In this document: positions 17,753 through 29,296 of the stretch, in pieces
Layout of the letters: each line of letters opens with the position of its first letter
Position numbering within the stretch: the stretch's first letter is position 1
NCBI RefSeq assembly: GCF_030695065.1
Contig: NZ_JAUYTR010000023.1
Location: 1-64,000 of the forward strand
Length of the DNA stretch: 64,000 nt
Direction: 5' to 3'
From: Sediminibacterium sp.
Lineage (GTDB): Bacteria > Bacteroidota > Bacteroidia > Chitinophagales > Chitinophagaceae
Translations under genes and position numbers: made by a program
Notes under the pieces: model-generated
Told to the model about the DNA's origin: nothing
Databases searched by the model: none
Seen by the model: only the letters and a program-made list of their open reading frames with translations

Positions 17753-19048
17753 CTACCTACCTAATAAATAATCTTTAAAAGGAGCATATTCGTTTAACAT
17801 GGGTATGCTTCTTTTTTCTTTATGAAATAATGCTTCTGCAGCAAAGGGGATAGCAGGAGCAATACCAATAGCTGCTTTAACCGCATCAGGAAATTTCACA
17901 GGATCTGCTGTTTCTAAAATATACCCATTGGCAACCGTATGATGTTGTTGGTATTGTTTTAATCCTGCATAAGCCACTGCACCATGAGGATCTAACAAAT
18001 AACCAAATTGGTTGTAAACACCCTGTATGGTTTGAAGGGTTGTTTCATCAGAAATAACATATCCGGTTACCAAAGAACTAAAAGCGTGGTAATCGTGATT
18101 CATCAATGCTAATATTCGAATAAAATTACTGGGATTACCCACATCCATAGCATTTGAAATGGTGGGAGTAGTTGGTTTGGACTTAAAAATACCCGTTTGT
18201 AAATAATCAGGTACAGCATCATTTACATTACATGCAGCAATAAAATGTTTCACAGGTAATCCTGTTTTGTACGCCATTATACCTGCACAAAGATTTCCAA
18301 AATTACCACTGGGCACTGCAATCACTGGAGCAGTAGGTTCCTCCCATTGTTGATAAGCTAGAAAATAATAAATCTGCTGCGAAAGCCATCGGGAAATATT
18401 AATAGAGTTGGCAGAACTCAACTGCATCTTGGTATTAATATCTTTATCTGCAAATGCAGCTTTCACCATAGCCTGACAATCATCAAAACTTCCATCAATT
18501 TCAAGGGCAGTAATATTTTCACCACAGGTGGTTAATTGTAATTCCTGAACCGGGCTTACTTTACCAGAAGGATATAAAATGATTACATCAATTCCTTCTA
18601 CCCCTAAAAAACCATTTGCCACTGCACCGCCTGTATCTCCAGAAGTGGCTACCAAAATGGTGATTTTATTTTGTTGATATTTGGAGAAATACGAGAGACA
18701 CCTACTCATAAATCTAGCGCCAACATCTTTAAATGCAAATGTGGGGCCATGGTATAATTCTAGTGAAGCAATTGAAGGTTGAATTGACTTTAAAGGGAAA
18801 GGAAAATCGACTGTTTCACTTACTATTCGATATAATTCATCAGCAGGTATAGCATCACCCACAAAGGGTTCCACCACTCTGTAAGCAAGTTCTTCTTTTG
18901 AAAACGAACGGATACTCGAAAAAAAATTAGCTGGATGCTGTGGTATTGTTTCAGGAAAGTACAAACCCTTATCGGGTGCTTGCCCCAGTAACGTAGCCTC
19001 TTTAAAATTAACAATAGGCGATTGATTATTTAAACTAAAATATTTCAT
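17753..19048 (-). CDS. thrC: Threonine synthase
   Basis: 431 aa. It converts O-phosphohomoserine to threonine with PLP. The Schiff-base Lys is in TFAFKDVGARFMSR (K107), the phosphate-binding loop is VATSGDTGGAV, and the N-terminal MKYFSLN...EATLLGQAPDKGLYFP is typical. It is the last gene of the long leu-ilv-thr run and overlaps thrB by 4 bp (ATGA). Confidence 0.95.
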   Translation of the reverse strand: MKYFSLNNQSPIVNFKEATLLGQAPDKGLYFPETIPQHPANFFSSIRSFSKEELAYRVVEPFVGDAIPADELYRIVSETVDFPFPLKSIQPSIASLELYHGPTFAFKDVGARFMSRCLSYFSKYQQNKITILVATSGDTGGAVANGFLGVEGIDVIILYPSGKVSPVQELQLTTCGENITALEIDGSFDDCQAMVKAAFADKDINTKMQLSSANSINISRWLSQQIYYFLAYQQWEEPTAPVIAVPSGNFGNLCAGIMAYKTGLPVKHFIAACNVNDAVPDYLQTGIFKSKPTTPTISNAMDVGNPSNFIRILALMNHDYHAFSSLVTGYVISDETTLQTIQGVYNQFGYLLDPHGAVAYAGLKQYQQHHTVANGYILETADPVKFPDAVKAAIGIAPAIPFAAEALFHKEKRSIPMLNEYAPFKDYLLGR

Positions 19049-19974
19049 GACGCTTCCATTAGTTGTATACCATTGGTATTAATGGTAGTTACATAAGTAT
19101 GACAGCTTAATCCAATTGAATCATAAATTTGACCCATTGCCAATTGTACCGCTTTAGCAGTTTTTTCATTTTTGCTCAACATAAAAATGGATGGACCTGA
19201 GCCAGAAATACCTCCGCCCAATGCACCCAATTCTTTACTAATTTTTTTTACTTGATCAAAAGAAGGAATTAAAATACTTCGGGTAGGTTCTATTAACACA
19301 TCTTCTAAAGAACGCCCAATTAAATCATAATCTCCTTGCTCCAAACCAGCTACTAAGCCTGCAATATTACCCCACTGTTTAATGGCATCTTTCAATAGAA
19401 TCTGTTGTTTCAAAATGCTTCTTGCATCAGCCGTTCTCACTTCAATTTGAGGATGTACAATGGTTACAAATAAATCTGGAACAGATAGTTTAATAATATC
19501 GAGTGGAAAAACGGAACGAATTAGTGTGACGCCTCCATAAATACATGGAGCAATATTGTCTGCATGTTTTACGCCAGAAGCTAGTTTTTCGCCGTTCATG
19601 GCAAACCTTACCAAGTCTTCTTTTGTAAACGGATTTCCGAGTAATGCATTAGCCCCAGCAACAGCACCAGCAGAACTAGCTGCGCTTGAGCCCACCCCAC
19701 TACCGGGTTTAATTTGTTTATTAATAGTAAGCTTAAAACCTACAGGCTTATCATATGCTTCTAGCAGCGCCAATAAAGCAGCGCCAGCAACATTTTGCAA
19801 AGGATCTGTAGGTAAATTGTAGGCATCTTCATTTACAATAGTAATACCAGGTTCGGCTTTGTATTCAATATACATGATATCATAGGGTTCATTTACTGCA
19901 AATCCTAATACATCAAAACCACAAACCATATTGGCAACGGTAGCAGGACTATGTATCTTAATTTTTGATGCCAT
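19045..19974 (-). CDS. thrB: Homoserine kinase
   Basis: 309 aa GHMP-family kinase phosphorylating homoserine. The ATP-binding loop is KPGSGVGSSAASSAGAV (near residues 90-105), with an N-terminal HSPATVANMVCGFDVLGFA and a C-terminal GGGISGSGPSIF. It is 7 bp downstream of thrA and overlaps thrC by 4 bp. Confidence 0.95.
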   Translation of the reverse strand: MASKIKIHSPATVANMVCGFDVLGFAVNEPYDIMYIEYKAEPGITIVNEDAYNLPTDPLQNVAGAALLALLEAYDKPVGFKLTINKQIKPGSGVGSSAASSAGAVAGANALLGNPFTKEDLVRFAMNGEKLASGVKHADNIAPCIYGGVTLIRSVFPLDIIKLSVPDLFVTIVHPQIEVRTADARSILKQQILLKDAIKQWGNIAGLVAGLEQGDYDLIGRSLEDVLIEPTRSILIPSFDQVKKISKELGALGGGISGSGPSIFMLSKNEKTAKAVQLAMGQIYDSIGLSCHTYVTTINTNGIQLMEAS

Positions 19975-19981
19975 AAAATAA

Positions 19982-22426
19982 TTACGCTACTCTAATAATA
20001 TCGGCAAATACGCCTGATGCAGTTACTTCTGCTCCAGCACCTGCACCTTTAACAACCAAAGGTTGTTCGGGATAACGAGCTGTATAAAAAAGAACCAGAT
20101 TGTCTTTCCCGTACAAATGATAAAAATCAGAATTGGCAGGAATATGCTGCAAACCAACTTTAGCTACACCATTATCAAACTCAGCAACAAATTTCAATTT
20201 AGCATTGGTTGCTTTTGCAGCTTCAAACAACCCTTTAAAATGAGGTTCTTGTTTTTCCATTTCTGCATAAAAGTCGTCAACAGACCCTTGAAAACAACTG
20301 GCAGGTAAAAAAGATTCGTTGGCAATTTGCTCCATTTCCATAGGCTCTCCTGCTTCTCTTGCTAAAATCATGATTTTACGCATCACATCGGTTCCACCCA
20401 AATCCAATCGGGGATCAGGTTCTGTGTACCCTTCGGTTTGCGCACGCTTTACTACATGCGCAAATGGAATCGTTCCATCATAGTGATTAAATACAAAATT
20501 CAATGTGCCCGATAGCACTGCTTGAATTTTATTGATTTTATCACCGCTTCTTAATAAATCATTTAAAGTGCCAATAATGGGAAGGCCAGCTCCTACATTG
20601 GTCTCGTATAAAAACTGTGTATTAAATGTTCTGGCTAATGATTTCAACTTTTTATAATCAGCAAACTTTGCCGAACAAGCAATTTTATTACAAGCAACTA
20701 CAGCAATACTCTTCTGCAATAAACTACCATACACAGAAGCAACGGTATCATTGGCTGTTACATCAACAAAAACACTATTGCGTAAGTTTTTTTGAATAAT
20801 CGATTCCACAAATGAATGAATATTCGCTTCTGGCGCTTCTTCTAATAAAGACTTCCAATTGGTTAAGTCAATACCGGAATCATCTAAAATTAATCTTTTA
20901 CTGTTGGCAATTCCTACAACTTGTATTTGCAAACGCATATGCTCTTTTAGGTATTGCATTTGTTGGTGCAACTGACTCAACAACTTACCTCCCACATTTC
21001 CAGCACCAGCAATAAATACATTCAATTGTTTATACGTAGTTTCAAAAAAGTCTTCGTGCAATACATTGATGGCTTTTTTTACATCGGCTGCAGCAATGAC
21101 GGCAGAAATATTTTTTTCTGAAGAACCTTGCGCAATTGCACGAACATTAATACCATTCCGTCCTAAGCCACCAAACATTTTACCACTTATACCTGGATGA
21201 CTTTTCATTTGTTCTCCTACCACTGCAATAATACTCAAGTTGGTTTCTACCGTTACTGGATTCACTTTTCCATTTTCAATTTCATAAGCAAAGAATGCAT
21301 CAATAGAATGTTGTGCAACAGAAGCATCTGCTTCATTAATGGCTACACAAATGGAATACTCTGAAGAACTTTGCGTAATTAAAATCACATTAATATTGCG
21401 CATGGCCAGTACTTCAAACAAACGCTTACTAAAGCCAGGTATACCAATCATGCCACTACCTTCCAAACTGAGCAAAGCAATTTTATTAATGCTAGAAATA
21501 CCTCTAACAATATCATTATTGGTAACTGCATGTTGTTGAATTACTGTGCCTGCAGCTTCAGGCTCAAATGTATTCTTCACCCAAACCGGAATATTCTTTT
21601 TCATTACCGGTTGTATCGTTGGCGGATAAATAATCTTTGCCCCAAAATGAGAAAGCTCCATCGCTTCCTGATAAGAAATGGCTTCAATGGGTTTGGGATT
21701 TTGCACCAATCGTGGATCAGCAGTCATCATACCAGTTACATCCGTCCAAATTTCTAAAGTACTTGCGTTGATGGCTGCAGCAAAAATGGCACCGGTATAA
21801 TCAGATCCACCCCTACCCAATGTAGTGGTGTAATTTTTATCGTTGGATGCAATAAAACCAGGAGCTACATACAACTGTGCAGGATGCGCTTGTAAAAAAG
21901 CTTCAATATTGGCATTTGTTTTTTCAAATTGAACGGTTGCATTGCCATATTGTTCATTGGTTAATATCAATTGTCTGGCGTCTGCCCAAATGGGCTGTAA
22001 ATTCATCTCAGCCAATTTTGCAGTAATAATATAAGACGATAACAATTCCCCATAACTCACCAATCGATCTTTAATTCGAGCAGACAATTCTCCCAATAAA
22101 AAAATACCATCACATACCCTTTCTAATTCATTGAGCTGTTGTTTTACCCAACTTAAGGTTGCACTTTGATTTTGTATATGCAGTAAAGACCTGACCGTTT
22201 CTAAATGCTTGTTTTCTAGTAATTGAATTTGCGCTTTATACAATTCATTTCCTGAAGCTGCTTTAACACCAATTTCAATTAATTGATCGGTAACCCCTCC
22301 TAATGCAGAAACCACTAAGATAGTAGGTGCTGTTTGAATGGCTTTTGCAGCTATAGATGCTACTTTACTAATATTTTCTGCATTAGAAACAGAACTCCCC
22401 CCAAACTTCAATACCTGCATATACAT
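19982..22426 (-). CDS. thrA: Bifunctional aspartate kinase / homoserine dehydrogenase I
   Basis: 814 aa. The N-terminal aspartokinase has VLKFGGSSVSNAENI and TLGRGGSDYTG, the middle holds ACT regulatory domains (SLEGSGMIGIPG; SIIAVVGEQM), and the C-terminal homoserine dehydrogenase starts at NVFIAGAGNVGGKLL and contains VLSGTLNFVFN. This fusion makes aspartyl-phosphate and later reduces aspartate semialdehyde. The intermediate enzyme asd is not in the window. Two ATGs lie two codons apart (22426 and 22420). The gene starts 6 bp after ilvA. Confidence 0.95.
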   Translation of the reverse strand: MYMQVLKFGGSSVSNAENISKVASIAAKAIQTAPTILVVSALGGVTDQLIEIGVKAASGNELYKAQIQLLENKHLETVRSLLHIQNQSATLSWVKQQLNELERVCDGIFLLGELSARIKDRLVSYGELLSSYIITAKLAEMNLQPIWADARQLILTNEQYGNATVQFEKTNANIEAFLQAHPAQLYVAPGFIASNDKNYTTTLGRGGSDYTGAIFAAAINASTLEIWTDVTGMMTADPRLVQNPKPIEAISYQEAMELSHFGAKIIYPPTIQPVMKKNIPVWVKNTFEPEAAGTVIQQHAVTNNDIVRGISSINKIALLSLEGSGMIGIPGFSKRLFEVLAMRNINVILITQSSSEYSICVAINEADASVAQHSIDAFFAYEIENGKVNPVTVETNLSIIAVVGEQMKSHPGISGKMFGGLGRNGINVRAIAQGSSEKNISAVIAAADVKKAINVLHEDFFETTYKQLNVFIAGAGNVGGKLLSQLHQQMQYLKEHMRLQIQVVGIANSKRLILDDSGIDLTNWKSLLEEAPEANIHSFVESIIQKNLRNSVFVDVTANDTVASVYGSLLQKSIAVVACNKIACSAKFADYKKLKSLARTFNTQFLYETNVGAGLPIIGTLNDLLRSGDKINKIQAVLSGTLNFVFNHYDGTIPFAHVVKRAQTEGYTEPDPRLDLGGTDVMRKIMILAREAGEPMEMEQIANESFLPASCFQGSVDDFYAEMEKQEPHFKGLFEAAKATNAKLKFVAEFDNGVAKVGLQHIPANSDFYHLYGKDNLVLFYTARYPEQPLVVKGAGAGAEVTASGVFADIIRVA

Positions 22427-22432
22427 TCATTA

Positions 22433-23695
22433 TTAAATTAAGTACCCAAATAAGTTATCATTTTTATTGATAGGGGTAAAGTTGATATGATACTGTTTCA
22501 TATTTGCTAATAAACGCTCATAATCACCTTTATCCTGCATTTCAATTCCTACTAAAGCAGGCCCCGTTTCTTTATTGTGCTTTTGCATATATTCAAAACG
22601 TACAATATCATCGGTAGGACCTAATACATGGTTTACAAATTCCTTCAGAGCGCCTGGTCTTTGTGCAAACCGAATTAAGAAGAAATGTTTCAATCCTTCA
22701 AATTGCAAGGAACGTTCCTTAATTTCTTGCATCCGATCAATATCGTTATTGCTACCACTCACAATACATACCACCGTTTTGCCTTTTATTGCTTCTGTAA
22801 AATCATCTAATGCCGCAATAGATAATGCACCTGCAGGTTCCACTACAATTGCATCTTCGTTGTATAGTTTCAAAATGGTAGCGCACACTTTCCCTTCATT
22901 AACCAATGTCATTTCGTTAATCACTTCTTTACAAATAGCAAAAGTTTGATCGCCCACTCTTTTAACTGCAGCTCCATCTACAAAAGGATCAATATTATCT
23001 AACTTAACCGGATGACCAGCTTGCAACGCAGCAGTCATAGAAGGTGCACCTTCAGGTTCTACACCAATAATTTTGGTGGATGGAGACTTATCGTGAAAAT
23101 AAGCCCCAACTCCAGCAACTAATCCTCCACCACCCACAGGAGCAAACAAATAATCAATATGCGCCAATTCTTCTAAAATCTCTACCCCTACTGTTGCTTG
23201 TCCTTCTATAATTTTCACATCATCAAAAGGAGGAATAAAAGTCATTCCGTTGACTTCCGTATATGCTTTTGCTGCAGTGGCACAATCATCAAAAGTGTCT
23301 CCCACTAATTTAATTTCAATATGACCATCCCCAAACATTTTTGTTTGCGTCACTTTCTGATTTGGAGTAATGATGGGCATAAATACGACCCCCTTAATAT
23401 TGAGCAATTTGCAGCTGTAGGCAAAACCCTGTGCATGGTTGCCTGCACTAGCGCAAACCACTCCATTCGCTCTTTGTGCTTCGGACAAACTACTAATCAT
23501 ATTATAGGCACCACGTAATTTATACGATCGTACTATTTGTAAATCTTCTCTTTTCAGATAAATAGTACAATTGTATTTTTTAGAGAGTGAAGCATTAAAA
23601 ATTAATGGTGTATGCTTAACCACTTGACGCAGTTTTAAACTTGCTGCATCAATATCTAAACCAAAAGATGGTATGGTTGTATGGTTGCCTATCAT
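22433..23695 (-). CDS. ilvA: Threonine dehydratase (biosynthetic)
   Basis: 420 aa from ATG 23695. The longer frame begins at a TTG and would overlap ilvC. It is PLP-dependent and deaminates threonine to 2-oxobutanoate for isoleucine. Lys59 in RSYKLRGAYNMI binds PLP, CASAGNHAQGFA is the substrate loop, and GGGGLVAGV binds phosphate. One C-terminal ACT-like domain follows (HFFLIRFAQRPGALKEF), the short form with a single regulatory domain. It links the ilv half and the thr half of the operon. Confidence 0.93.
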   Translation of the reverse strand: MIGNHTTIPSFGLDIDAASLKLRQVVKHTPLIFNASLSKKYNCTIYLKREDLQIVRSYKLRGAYNMISSLSEAQRANGVVCASAGNHAQGFAYSCKLLNIKGVVFMPIITPNQKVTQTKMFGDGHIEIKLVGDTFDDCATAAKAYTEVNGMTFIPPFDDVKIIEGQATVGVEILEELAHIDYLFAPVGGGGLVAGVGAYFHDKSPSTKIIGVEPEGAPSMTAALQAGHPVKLDNIDPFVDGAAVKRVGDQTFAICKEVINEMTLVNEGKVCATILKLYNEDAIVVEPAGALSIAALDDFTEAIKGKTVVCIVSGSNNDIDRMQEIKERSLQFEGLKHFFLIRFAQRPGALKEFVNHVLGPTDDIVRFEYMQKHNKETGPALVGIEMQDKGDYERLLANMKQYHINFTPINKNDNLFGYLI

Positions 23696-23706
23696 GATAG
23701 ATTGAA

Positions 23707-25191
23707 TCAAAGGTTTGTTGCAATGGTTTTCATTTCGGTCATTGCTTGTCTTAATTTTTCGCCCACTATTTCTACTGGATGATAACGTATCACTGCATTA
23801 ACCGCTATTAAAGTTTTATTATCTACCCCATTGTCTTTAGCCTCGTTAAAATTTTTACCAATGGTATCGGTTTCAATTTTCTCCATAAAGCCAGCCAACA
23901 ATGGTTTGCATGCATGATCAAATAAATAACATCCATATTCTGCAGTATCAGAAATAACCCGATTCATTTCATATAGTTTTTTTCTGGCAATGGTATTGGC
24001 AATTAATGGTGTTTCATGCAAGGATTCATAATAAGCAGATTCTTCTTTAATTCCAGCTTCTACCATTGTTTCAAAAGCCAACTCAACACCTGATCTAACA
24101 AAAGCAACCAATAATAGTGCATTGTCAAAATATTCTTGCTCTCCTATTTTCATAGTGCCTGGTGCTGTTTTTTCAAAAGCAGTTGCACCTGTTGCTTCTC
24201 TCCAAGTCAATAGTTTTTTATCGCCATTGGCCCAGTCTTCCATCATACCCGAAGAAAAAGCACCACTCATGATATCATCTTGGTGTTTTTGGAATAAAGG
24301 ACGCATGATTTGTTTTAGCTCTTCAGATAATTCAAAAGCTTTCAACTTAGCAGGATTAGACAATCGATCCATCATAGCAGTAATACCACCTTGCTTAAGG
24401 GCTTCGGTAATTACTTCCCATCCATATTGAATTAGTTTAGCAGCATAGCCTGCATTAATTCCTTTTTCAATCATTTTATTGAACGATAAAATAGAACCGG
24501 TTTGAAGTAACCCGCAAAGAATGGTTTGTTCTCCCATTAAGTCTGACTTTACTTCGGCAACAAAAGAAGATTTCAAAACGCCAGCTTTATGACCACCAGT
24601 AGCAACACAATAAGCTTTGGCATAATCCCAGCCCTTTCCTTCCGGATCATTTTCAGGATGAACAGCAATTAAAGTGGGAACCCCAAATCCTCTTTTATAT
24701 TCTTCGCGCACTTCCGTTCCCGGACATTTTGGTGCAACCATAATAACCGTAAGGTCTTTTCTAATTTGCATGCCTTCTTCTACAATATTGAAACCATGTG
24801 AGTAGGAAAGTGTTGCACCTTTTTTCATTAATGGCATAACAGCATTTATAACAGCACTATGTTGCTTATCAGGAGTAAGGTTGATTACCACATCTGCCAT
24901 TGGAATTAATTCCTCGTAGGTTCCAATTGGGAAATTATTTTCGGAAGCATTCACAAAAGAAGCCCTTTTCTGTTCAATAGCTTCTTTGCGCAAAGCATAA
25001 GATATGTCTAATCCTGAATCACGCATATTTAATCCTTGGTTCAGCCCTTGAGCACCACATCCGATAATGACTAGTTTTTTCCCAACCAATGCATTAATCC
25101 CATCTGCAAAAGCAGATTGGTCCATGAATTCGCAAACACCTAATTGATTTAGTTGCTCACGCAGTGGTAGAGAATTGAAATAGTTTGCCAT
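23707..25191 (-). CDS. ilvC: Ketol-acid reductoisomerase (class II, long form)
   Basis: 494 aa, the length of the E. coli-type class II enzyme with a duplicated knotted domain (short forms are about 330 aa). NADPH loop [20 protein letters not shown] and [18 protein letters not shown] are present. It converts acetolactate and acetohydroxybutyrate to dihydroxy acids. A 34-bp gap separates it from ilvN, and ilvA follows after 11 bp. Confidence 0.95.
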   Translation of the reverse strand: MANYFNSLPLREQLNQLGVCEFMDQSAFADGINALVGKKLVIIGCGAQGLNQGLNMRDSGLDISYALRKEAIEQKRASFVNASENNFPIGTYEELIPMADVVINLTPDKQHSAVINAVMPLMKKGATLSYSHGFNIVEEGMQIRKDLTVIMVAPKCPGTEVREEYKRGFGVPTLIAVHPENDPEGKGWDYAKAYCVATGGHKAGVLKSSFVAEVKSDLMGEQTILCGLLQTGSILSFNKMIEKGINAGYAAKLIQYGWEVITEALKQGGITAMMDRLSNPAKLKAFELSEELKQIMRPLFQKHQDDIMSGAFSSGMMEDWANGDKKLLTWREATGATAFEKTAPGTMKIGEQEYFDNALLLVAFVRSGVELAFETMVEAGIKEESAYYESLHETPLIANTIARKKLYEMNRVISDTAEYGCYLFDHACKPLLAGFMEKIETDTIGKNFNEAKDNGVDNKTLIAVNAVIRYHPVEIVGEKLRQAMTEMKTIATNL

Positions 25192-25225
25192 ATTATTTAT
25201 TTTGATATTTTTAAAAAATTGTAGG

Positions 25226-25813
25226 TTACATAGTAAAAACAGCCTGACCCTTATCTAGAAATTCATTTTCAATGAGTTCTTCAGCAGGCTCTACTGCTTC
25301 AAACTCACGAATCTTATCATGAAATCCACTACTCGCTTTAATGATAGCAATTCTAGCTGTTCTTACAAATTCAATTAAGCCATAGGGTTCTAAAAATTGA
25401 ACCAAGCGATCGGTTTCTTCTCTATGACCCGTCGTTTCAAAAATGGTATAGTCTTTTCTAATCACCACAGCTCTAGCACCATATTCTCTTAATAACCTTT
25501 CTACTTTTAATTTTTCTGCTACAGCATCTGTAGGTACTTTGTATAAAGCCATTTCCTGCCAAATGATTTCTTCATTGGTATTGTAATAAGCTTTTAAAAC
25601 TTCTACTTGTTTTTCAATTTGCAAGCACAGCTTCCTAACTACTTCAACTGTTTCATTAATTACAATGGTAAAACGATGAATAGATTCTACTTCAGAAGGA
25701 GAAACATTTAAACTGTCTATATTAATTTTTCTTCTAGAAAAAATAATTGCAATACGGTTGAGCAACCCAACTTGGTTCTCAGTATAAACGGTAATGGTAT
25801 ATTCTTTTTTCAT
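25226..25813 (-). CDS. ilvN: Acetolactate synthase regulatory (small) subunit
   Basis: 195 aa. An N-terminal ACT domain ([31 protein letters not shown]) binds the feedback amino acid. The second half is the usual C-terminal domain ([22 protein letters not shown]). It is 5 bp downstream of ilvB, the catalytic subunit it controls. Called ilvH in some genomes. Confidence 0.92.
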   Translation of the reverse strand: MKKEYTITVYTENQVGLLNRIAIIFSRRKINIDSLNVSPSEVESIHRFTIVINETVEVVRKLCLQIEKQVEVLKAYYNTNEEIIWQEMALYKVPTDAVAEKLKVERLLREYGARAVVIRKDYTIFETTGHREETDRLVQFLEPYGLIEFVRTARIAIIKASSGFHDKIREFEAVEPAEELIENEFLDKGQAVFTM

Positions 25814-25818
25814 AGCAA

Positions 25819-27582
25819 TTATTTTAACCTGATTTCAGAAACGCTACAACCTTGCGGCACCATGGGAAATACATTATTTTCTTTTCCTACCATCACTTCT
25901 AACAAATAAGACCCATCATGATCCAACATTTTTTGTAACGCGTTTTTCAGTAAACCTCTGTTGTCTATACTTGCCCCATCAATACCATAAGCTTTTGCCA
26001 ACTGAACAAAATCAGGGCTTTGTATATCTACGAATGAGTACCTTCTATCATTAAATAATTCTTGCCACTGACGAACCATCCCTAAGAATCGATTATTTAA
26101 AATCAAGATTTTTACATTCAATCCAGTTTGCATAATGGTACCCATCTCTTGTAAAGTCATTTGAAAGCCACCATCCCCAATAACAGCAACAACCGTTCTG
26201 TGCAGCGCTCCAAACTTTGCTCCAATAGCAGCGGGTAAAGCAAAGCCCATGGTACCTAATCCACCAGAAGTAATATTGCTTTTGGTTTCGTTAAACTTTG
26301 CATATCTGCAGGCAACCATTTGATGCTGACCTACATCGGTTACTACAATTGCATTCCCATCTGTCAATTCATTCAATAATTGAATTACTTCACCCATGGT
26401 TAACTCACCTTGAGTAGGATGTAATTCTGCCTGAATCACTGCATCTTGTTCGTCTTTTGTATATTGATTAAACAAGGCCAACCATTCTTTGTGTTGCTTT
26501 TCTTGAATCAACTGTGTTAGCAATGGCAATGTTTCTTTACAATCTCCCCATACTGGAACTGTTGCAGTAACATTCTTATTTATTTCCGCAGGATCAATAT
26601 CTAAATGAATAATTTTTGCTTGCTTGGCATATTTGTCTAGTCTACCCGTTACACGATCATCAAAACGCATCCCAACTGCAATTAACACATCGCATTCGTT
26701 GGTTAACACATTCGGACCATAATTACCATGCATACCCAACATACCCACGTTTTGTGGATGATCAGTGGGCAAAGCACTTAACCCTAAAATAGTCCAAGCA
26801 GCAGGCAACCCTCCTTTTTCTATAAATGCTTTAAATTCTTTTTCGGCCCTTCCCAATATTACACCTTGACCAAAAATCACAAAGGGTTTTTTAGCTTCGT
26901 TAATTAATTGAGCGGCAGCTTCAATGTATTCTTTTCGAACAATTGGTTTGGGTCTATAACTTCTAATATGATTGCACTTGGTATATCCTTCGTAATTAAA
27001 TTTTTGAATCTGTGCATTCTTACTAATATCAATTAATACAGGACCCGGCCTTCCAGAACCCGCTATATAAAAAGCTTTTGATAAAACATGTGGAATTTCT
27101 GTTGCATCGGTAATTTGATAATTCCATTTAGTAACAGGAGTCGTAATATTAATTACATCCGTTTCTTGAAAAGCATCGGTACCTAATAAATGAGCAAACA
27201 CTTGTCCGGTAATACAAACCAATGGTGTACTATCAATCATAGCATCTGCTAAACCGGTAACTAAATTGGTAGCACCTGGACCACTTGTAGCAAATACCAC
27301 CCCTACTTTACCACTGCTTCTTGCGTAGCCTTGACCTGCGTGAATTCCTCCTTGCTCATGCCTTACTAACACATGTTTCAAACGATCATTGTAATCGTAC
27401 AGCGCATCATAAATAGGCATGATGGCACCGCCCGGATATCCAAATATGGTGTCTACCCCTTCTGCAATACAAGCTTCTAATACAGCCTGTGAACCAGAAA
27501 TCTCCCTAGCTTCAACAGGTGCAGTTGAACTGAGTTGAATTAGTGTGTCTTTTTTATCGGCTTCTTTTACAATTGAACTCAT
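25819..27582 (-). CDS. ilvB: Acetolactate synthase catalytic (large) subunit
   Basis: 587 aa ThDP enzyme. GGAIMPIYDALYDY with the catalytic-Glu motif VRHEQGGIHAGQGYAR, a central FAD/transhydrogenase domain, and the ThDP/Mg site VAVIGDGGFQMTLQEM...ILNNRFLGMVRQWQ. It catalyses the first common step of valine, leucine and isoleucine synthesis. ilvN follows directly. Confidence 0.95.
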   Translation of the reverse strand: MSSIVKEADKKDTLIQLSSTAPVEAREISGSQAVLEACIAEGVDTIFGYPGGAIMPIYDALYDYNDRLKHVLVRHEQGGIHAGQGYARSSGKVGVVFATSGPGATNLVTGLADAMIDSTPLVCITGQVFAHLLGTDAFQETDVINITTPVTKWNYQITDATEIPHVLSKAFYIAGSGRPGPVLIDISKNAQIQKFNYEGYTKCNHIRSYRPKPIVRKEYIEAAAQLINEAKKPFVIFGQGVILGRAEKEFKAFIEKGGLPAAWTILGLSALPTDHPQNVGMLGMHGNYGPNVLTNECDVLIAVGMRFDDRVTGRLDKYAKQAKIIHLDIDPAEINKNVTATVPVWGDCKETLPLLTQLIQEKQHKEWLALFNQYTKDEQDAVIQAELHPTQGELTMGEVIQLLNELTDGNAIVVTDVGQHQMVACRYAKFNETKSNITSGGLGTMGFALPAAIGAKFGALHRTVVAVIGDGGFQMTLQEMGTIMQTGLNVKILILNNRFLGMVRQWQELFNDRRYSFVDIQSPDFVQLAKAYGIDGASIDNRGLLKNALQKMLDHDGSYLLEVMVGKENNVFPMVPQGCSVSEIRLK

Positions 27583-27593
27583 ACAAAAAATAT

Positions 27594-29276
27594 TTAAGCT
27601 TCATCGGTTACACAACCTTCAGAAGCATCTTTAACAGATAACGCATATTTAAATAAAACTCCCTTGGTTGCATTCAGAGCAGGTTTAACCCATTTAGCTT
27701 TACGTTCAGCAATTATTTCATCCGAAACTTTCAAAGTCATTTTTTTAGTGGCCACATTTAATTCAATAATATCATTATCATGTACCAATCCAATTAAACC
27801 ACCATTTACCGCTTCTGGGGTAATATGACCCACCACAAAACCGTGGGTTCCTCCACTAAAACGACCATCTGTTATAAGGGCAACAGACTTACCTAATCCA
27901 GCACCAATAATGGCCGAAGTAGGCTTCAACATTTCAGGCATGCCTGGGGCGCCAACAGGCCCAACATTTCTGATCACAACTACATCTCCTTGTTTTATTT
28001 TACCGCTATGTATACCTTCAATTAATTCATGTTCACCATCAAAAACCCTAGCAGGACCTTCAAATAATTCACCTTCCTTACCACTGATTTTTGCAACACT
28101 ACCACCAGTAGCCAAATTGCCATAAAGAATTTGCAAATGACCCGTTGCTTTTAAAGGCGCTTCAATAGGAAGAATTATTTTTTGTTCTTCAAAATCTAAA
28201 TTGGGTACGTTCACTAAATTTTCTGCAATTGTTTTTCCTGTCACGGTTAAACAATCTCCGTGCAATAATCCTTTAGACAACAAGTATTTCATTACCGCAG
28301 GCACCCCCCCATATTGGTGTAGGTCTTGCATTAAATATTTTCCGCTAGGTTTAAAATCTGCAAGCACAGGAACCCTATCTGAAATGGTTTGAAAATCATC
28401 TTGCGTTAAAGCAACCCCCACACTCTTGGCCATTGCAATCAAATGCAAAACAGCATTGGTACTACCGCCCAATACCATGATAATCGTAATGGCATTCTCA
28501 AATGCATTACGCGTCATGATATCAGAAGGAAGAATATTCTTTTCCATTAAAATTTGAATGGCTTTACCCGCATTCAAACATTCCTGTTGCTTCTCTATAC
28601 TCAATGCAGGATTGGAAGAAGAAAAAGGCAAACTCATTCCCAACGCTTCAATAGCAGAAGCCATGGTATTTGCAGTGTACATTCCACCACAAGCGCCTGC
28701 CCCAGGGCAAGCATGTTGAATGATTCCTTTAAAATCGTTCTCGTCTAATTGACCAGCTAATTTTTGCCCTAGTGCTTCAAAAGCAGAAACAATATTTAGA
28801 TCTTGGCCCTTGTAATGACCCGGTGCAATGGTACCACCATACACCATAATAGCAGGTCTATTTAATCTACCCATCGCAATTAAAGCACCAGGCATATTTT
28901 TGTCGCATCCCGGTATTGCAATAATTGAATCGTAATACTGTGCACCACAAACGGTTTCAATGGAATCTGCAATAATATCTCTACTTACCAAAGAGTAACG
29001 CATACCCGGTGTTCCATTACTCATACCATCACTAACCCCAATGGTATTAAAAATTAACCCCACCAAATCATTATCCCAAACACCTTTCTTTACCAACTTA
29101 GCTAGGTCATTCAAATGCATATTACACGTGTTGCCATCATACCCCATGCTAACAATACCTACTTGTGCTTTTTTTAAATCGGCATCTGTTAAGCCAATCC
29201 CATAAAACATGGCTTGTGCAGCAGGCTGCGTAGGATCTTGTGTAATGGTTTTACTGTATCTATTTAATTCCATCAT
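27594..29276 (-). CDS. ilvD: Dihydroxy-acid dehydratase
   Basis: 560 aa. Fe-S ligand cysteines lie in [21 protein letters not shown] and [17 protein letters not shown], all characteristic of IlvD/Edd. It dehydrates the dihydroxy acids to 2-oxo acids. Two adjacent ATGs (29276, 29273) are possible starts. It lies 20 bp after ilvE and 11 bp before ilvB. Confidence 0.95.
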   Translation of the reverse strand: MMELNRYSKTITQDPTQPAAQAMFYGIGLTDADLKKAQVGIVSMGYDGNTCNMHLNDLAKLVKKGVWDNDLVGLIFNTIGVSDGMSNGTPGMRYSLVSRDIIADSIETVCGAQYYDSIIAIPGCDKNMPGALIAMGRLNRPAIMVYGGTIAPGHYKGQDLNIVSAFEALGQKLAGQLDENDFKGIIQHACPGAGACGGMYTANTMASAIEALGMSLPFSSSNPALSIEKQQECLNAGKAIQILMEKNILPSDIMTRNAFENAITIIMVLGGSTNAVLHLIAMAKSVGVALTQDDFQTISDRVPVLADFKPSGKYLMQDLHQYGGVPAVMKYLLSKGLLHGDCLTVTGKTIAENLVNVPNLDFEEQKIILPIEAPLKATGHLQILYGNLATGGSVAKISGKEGELFEGPARVFDGEHELIEGIHSGKIKQGDVVVIRNVGPVGAPGMPEMLKPTSAIIGAGLGKSVALITDGRFSGGTHGFVVGHITPEAVNGGLIGLVHDNDIIELNVATKKMTLKVSDEIIAERKAKWVKPALNATKGVLFKYALSVKDASEGCVTDEA

Positions 29277-29296
29277 AATTGCTATTTAAACTGTGC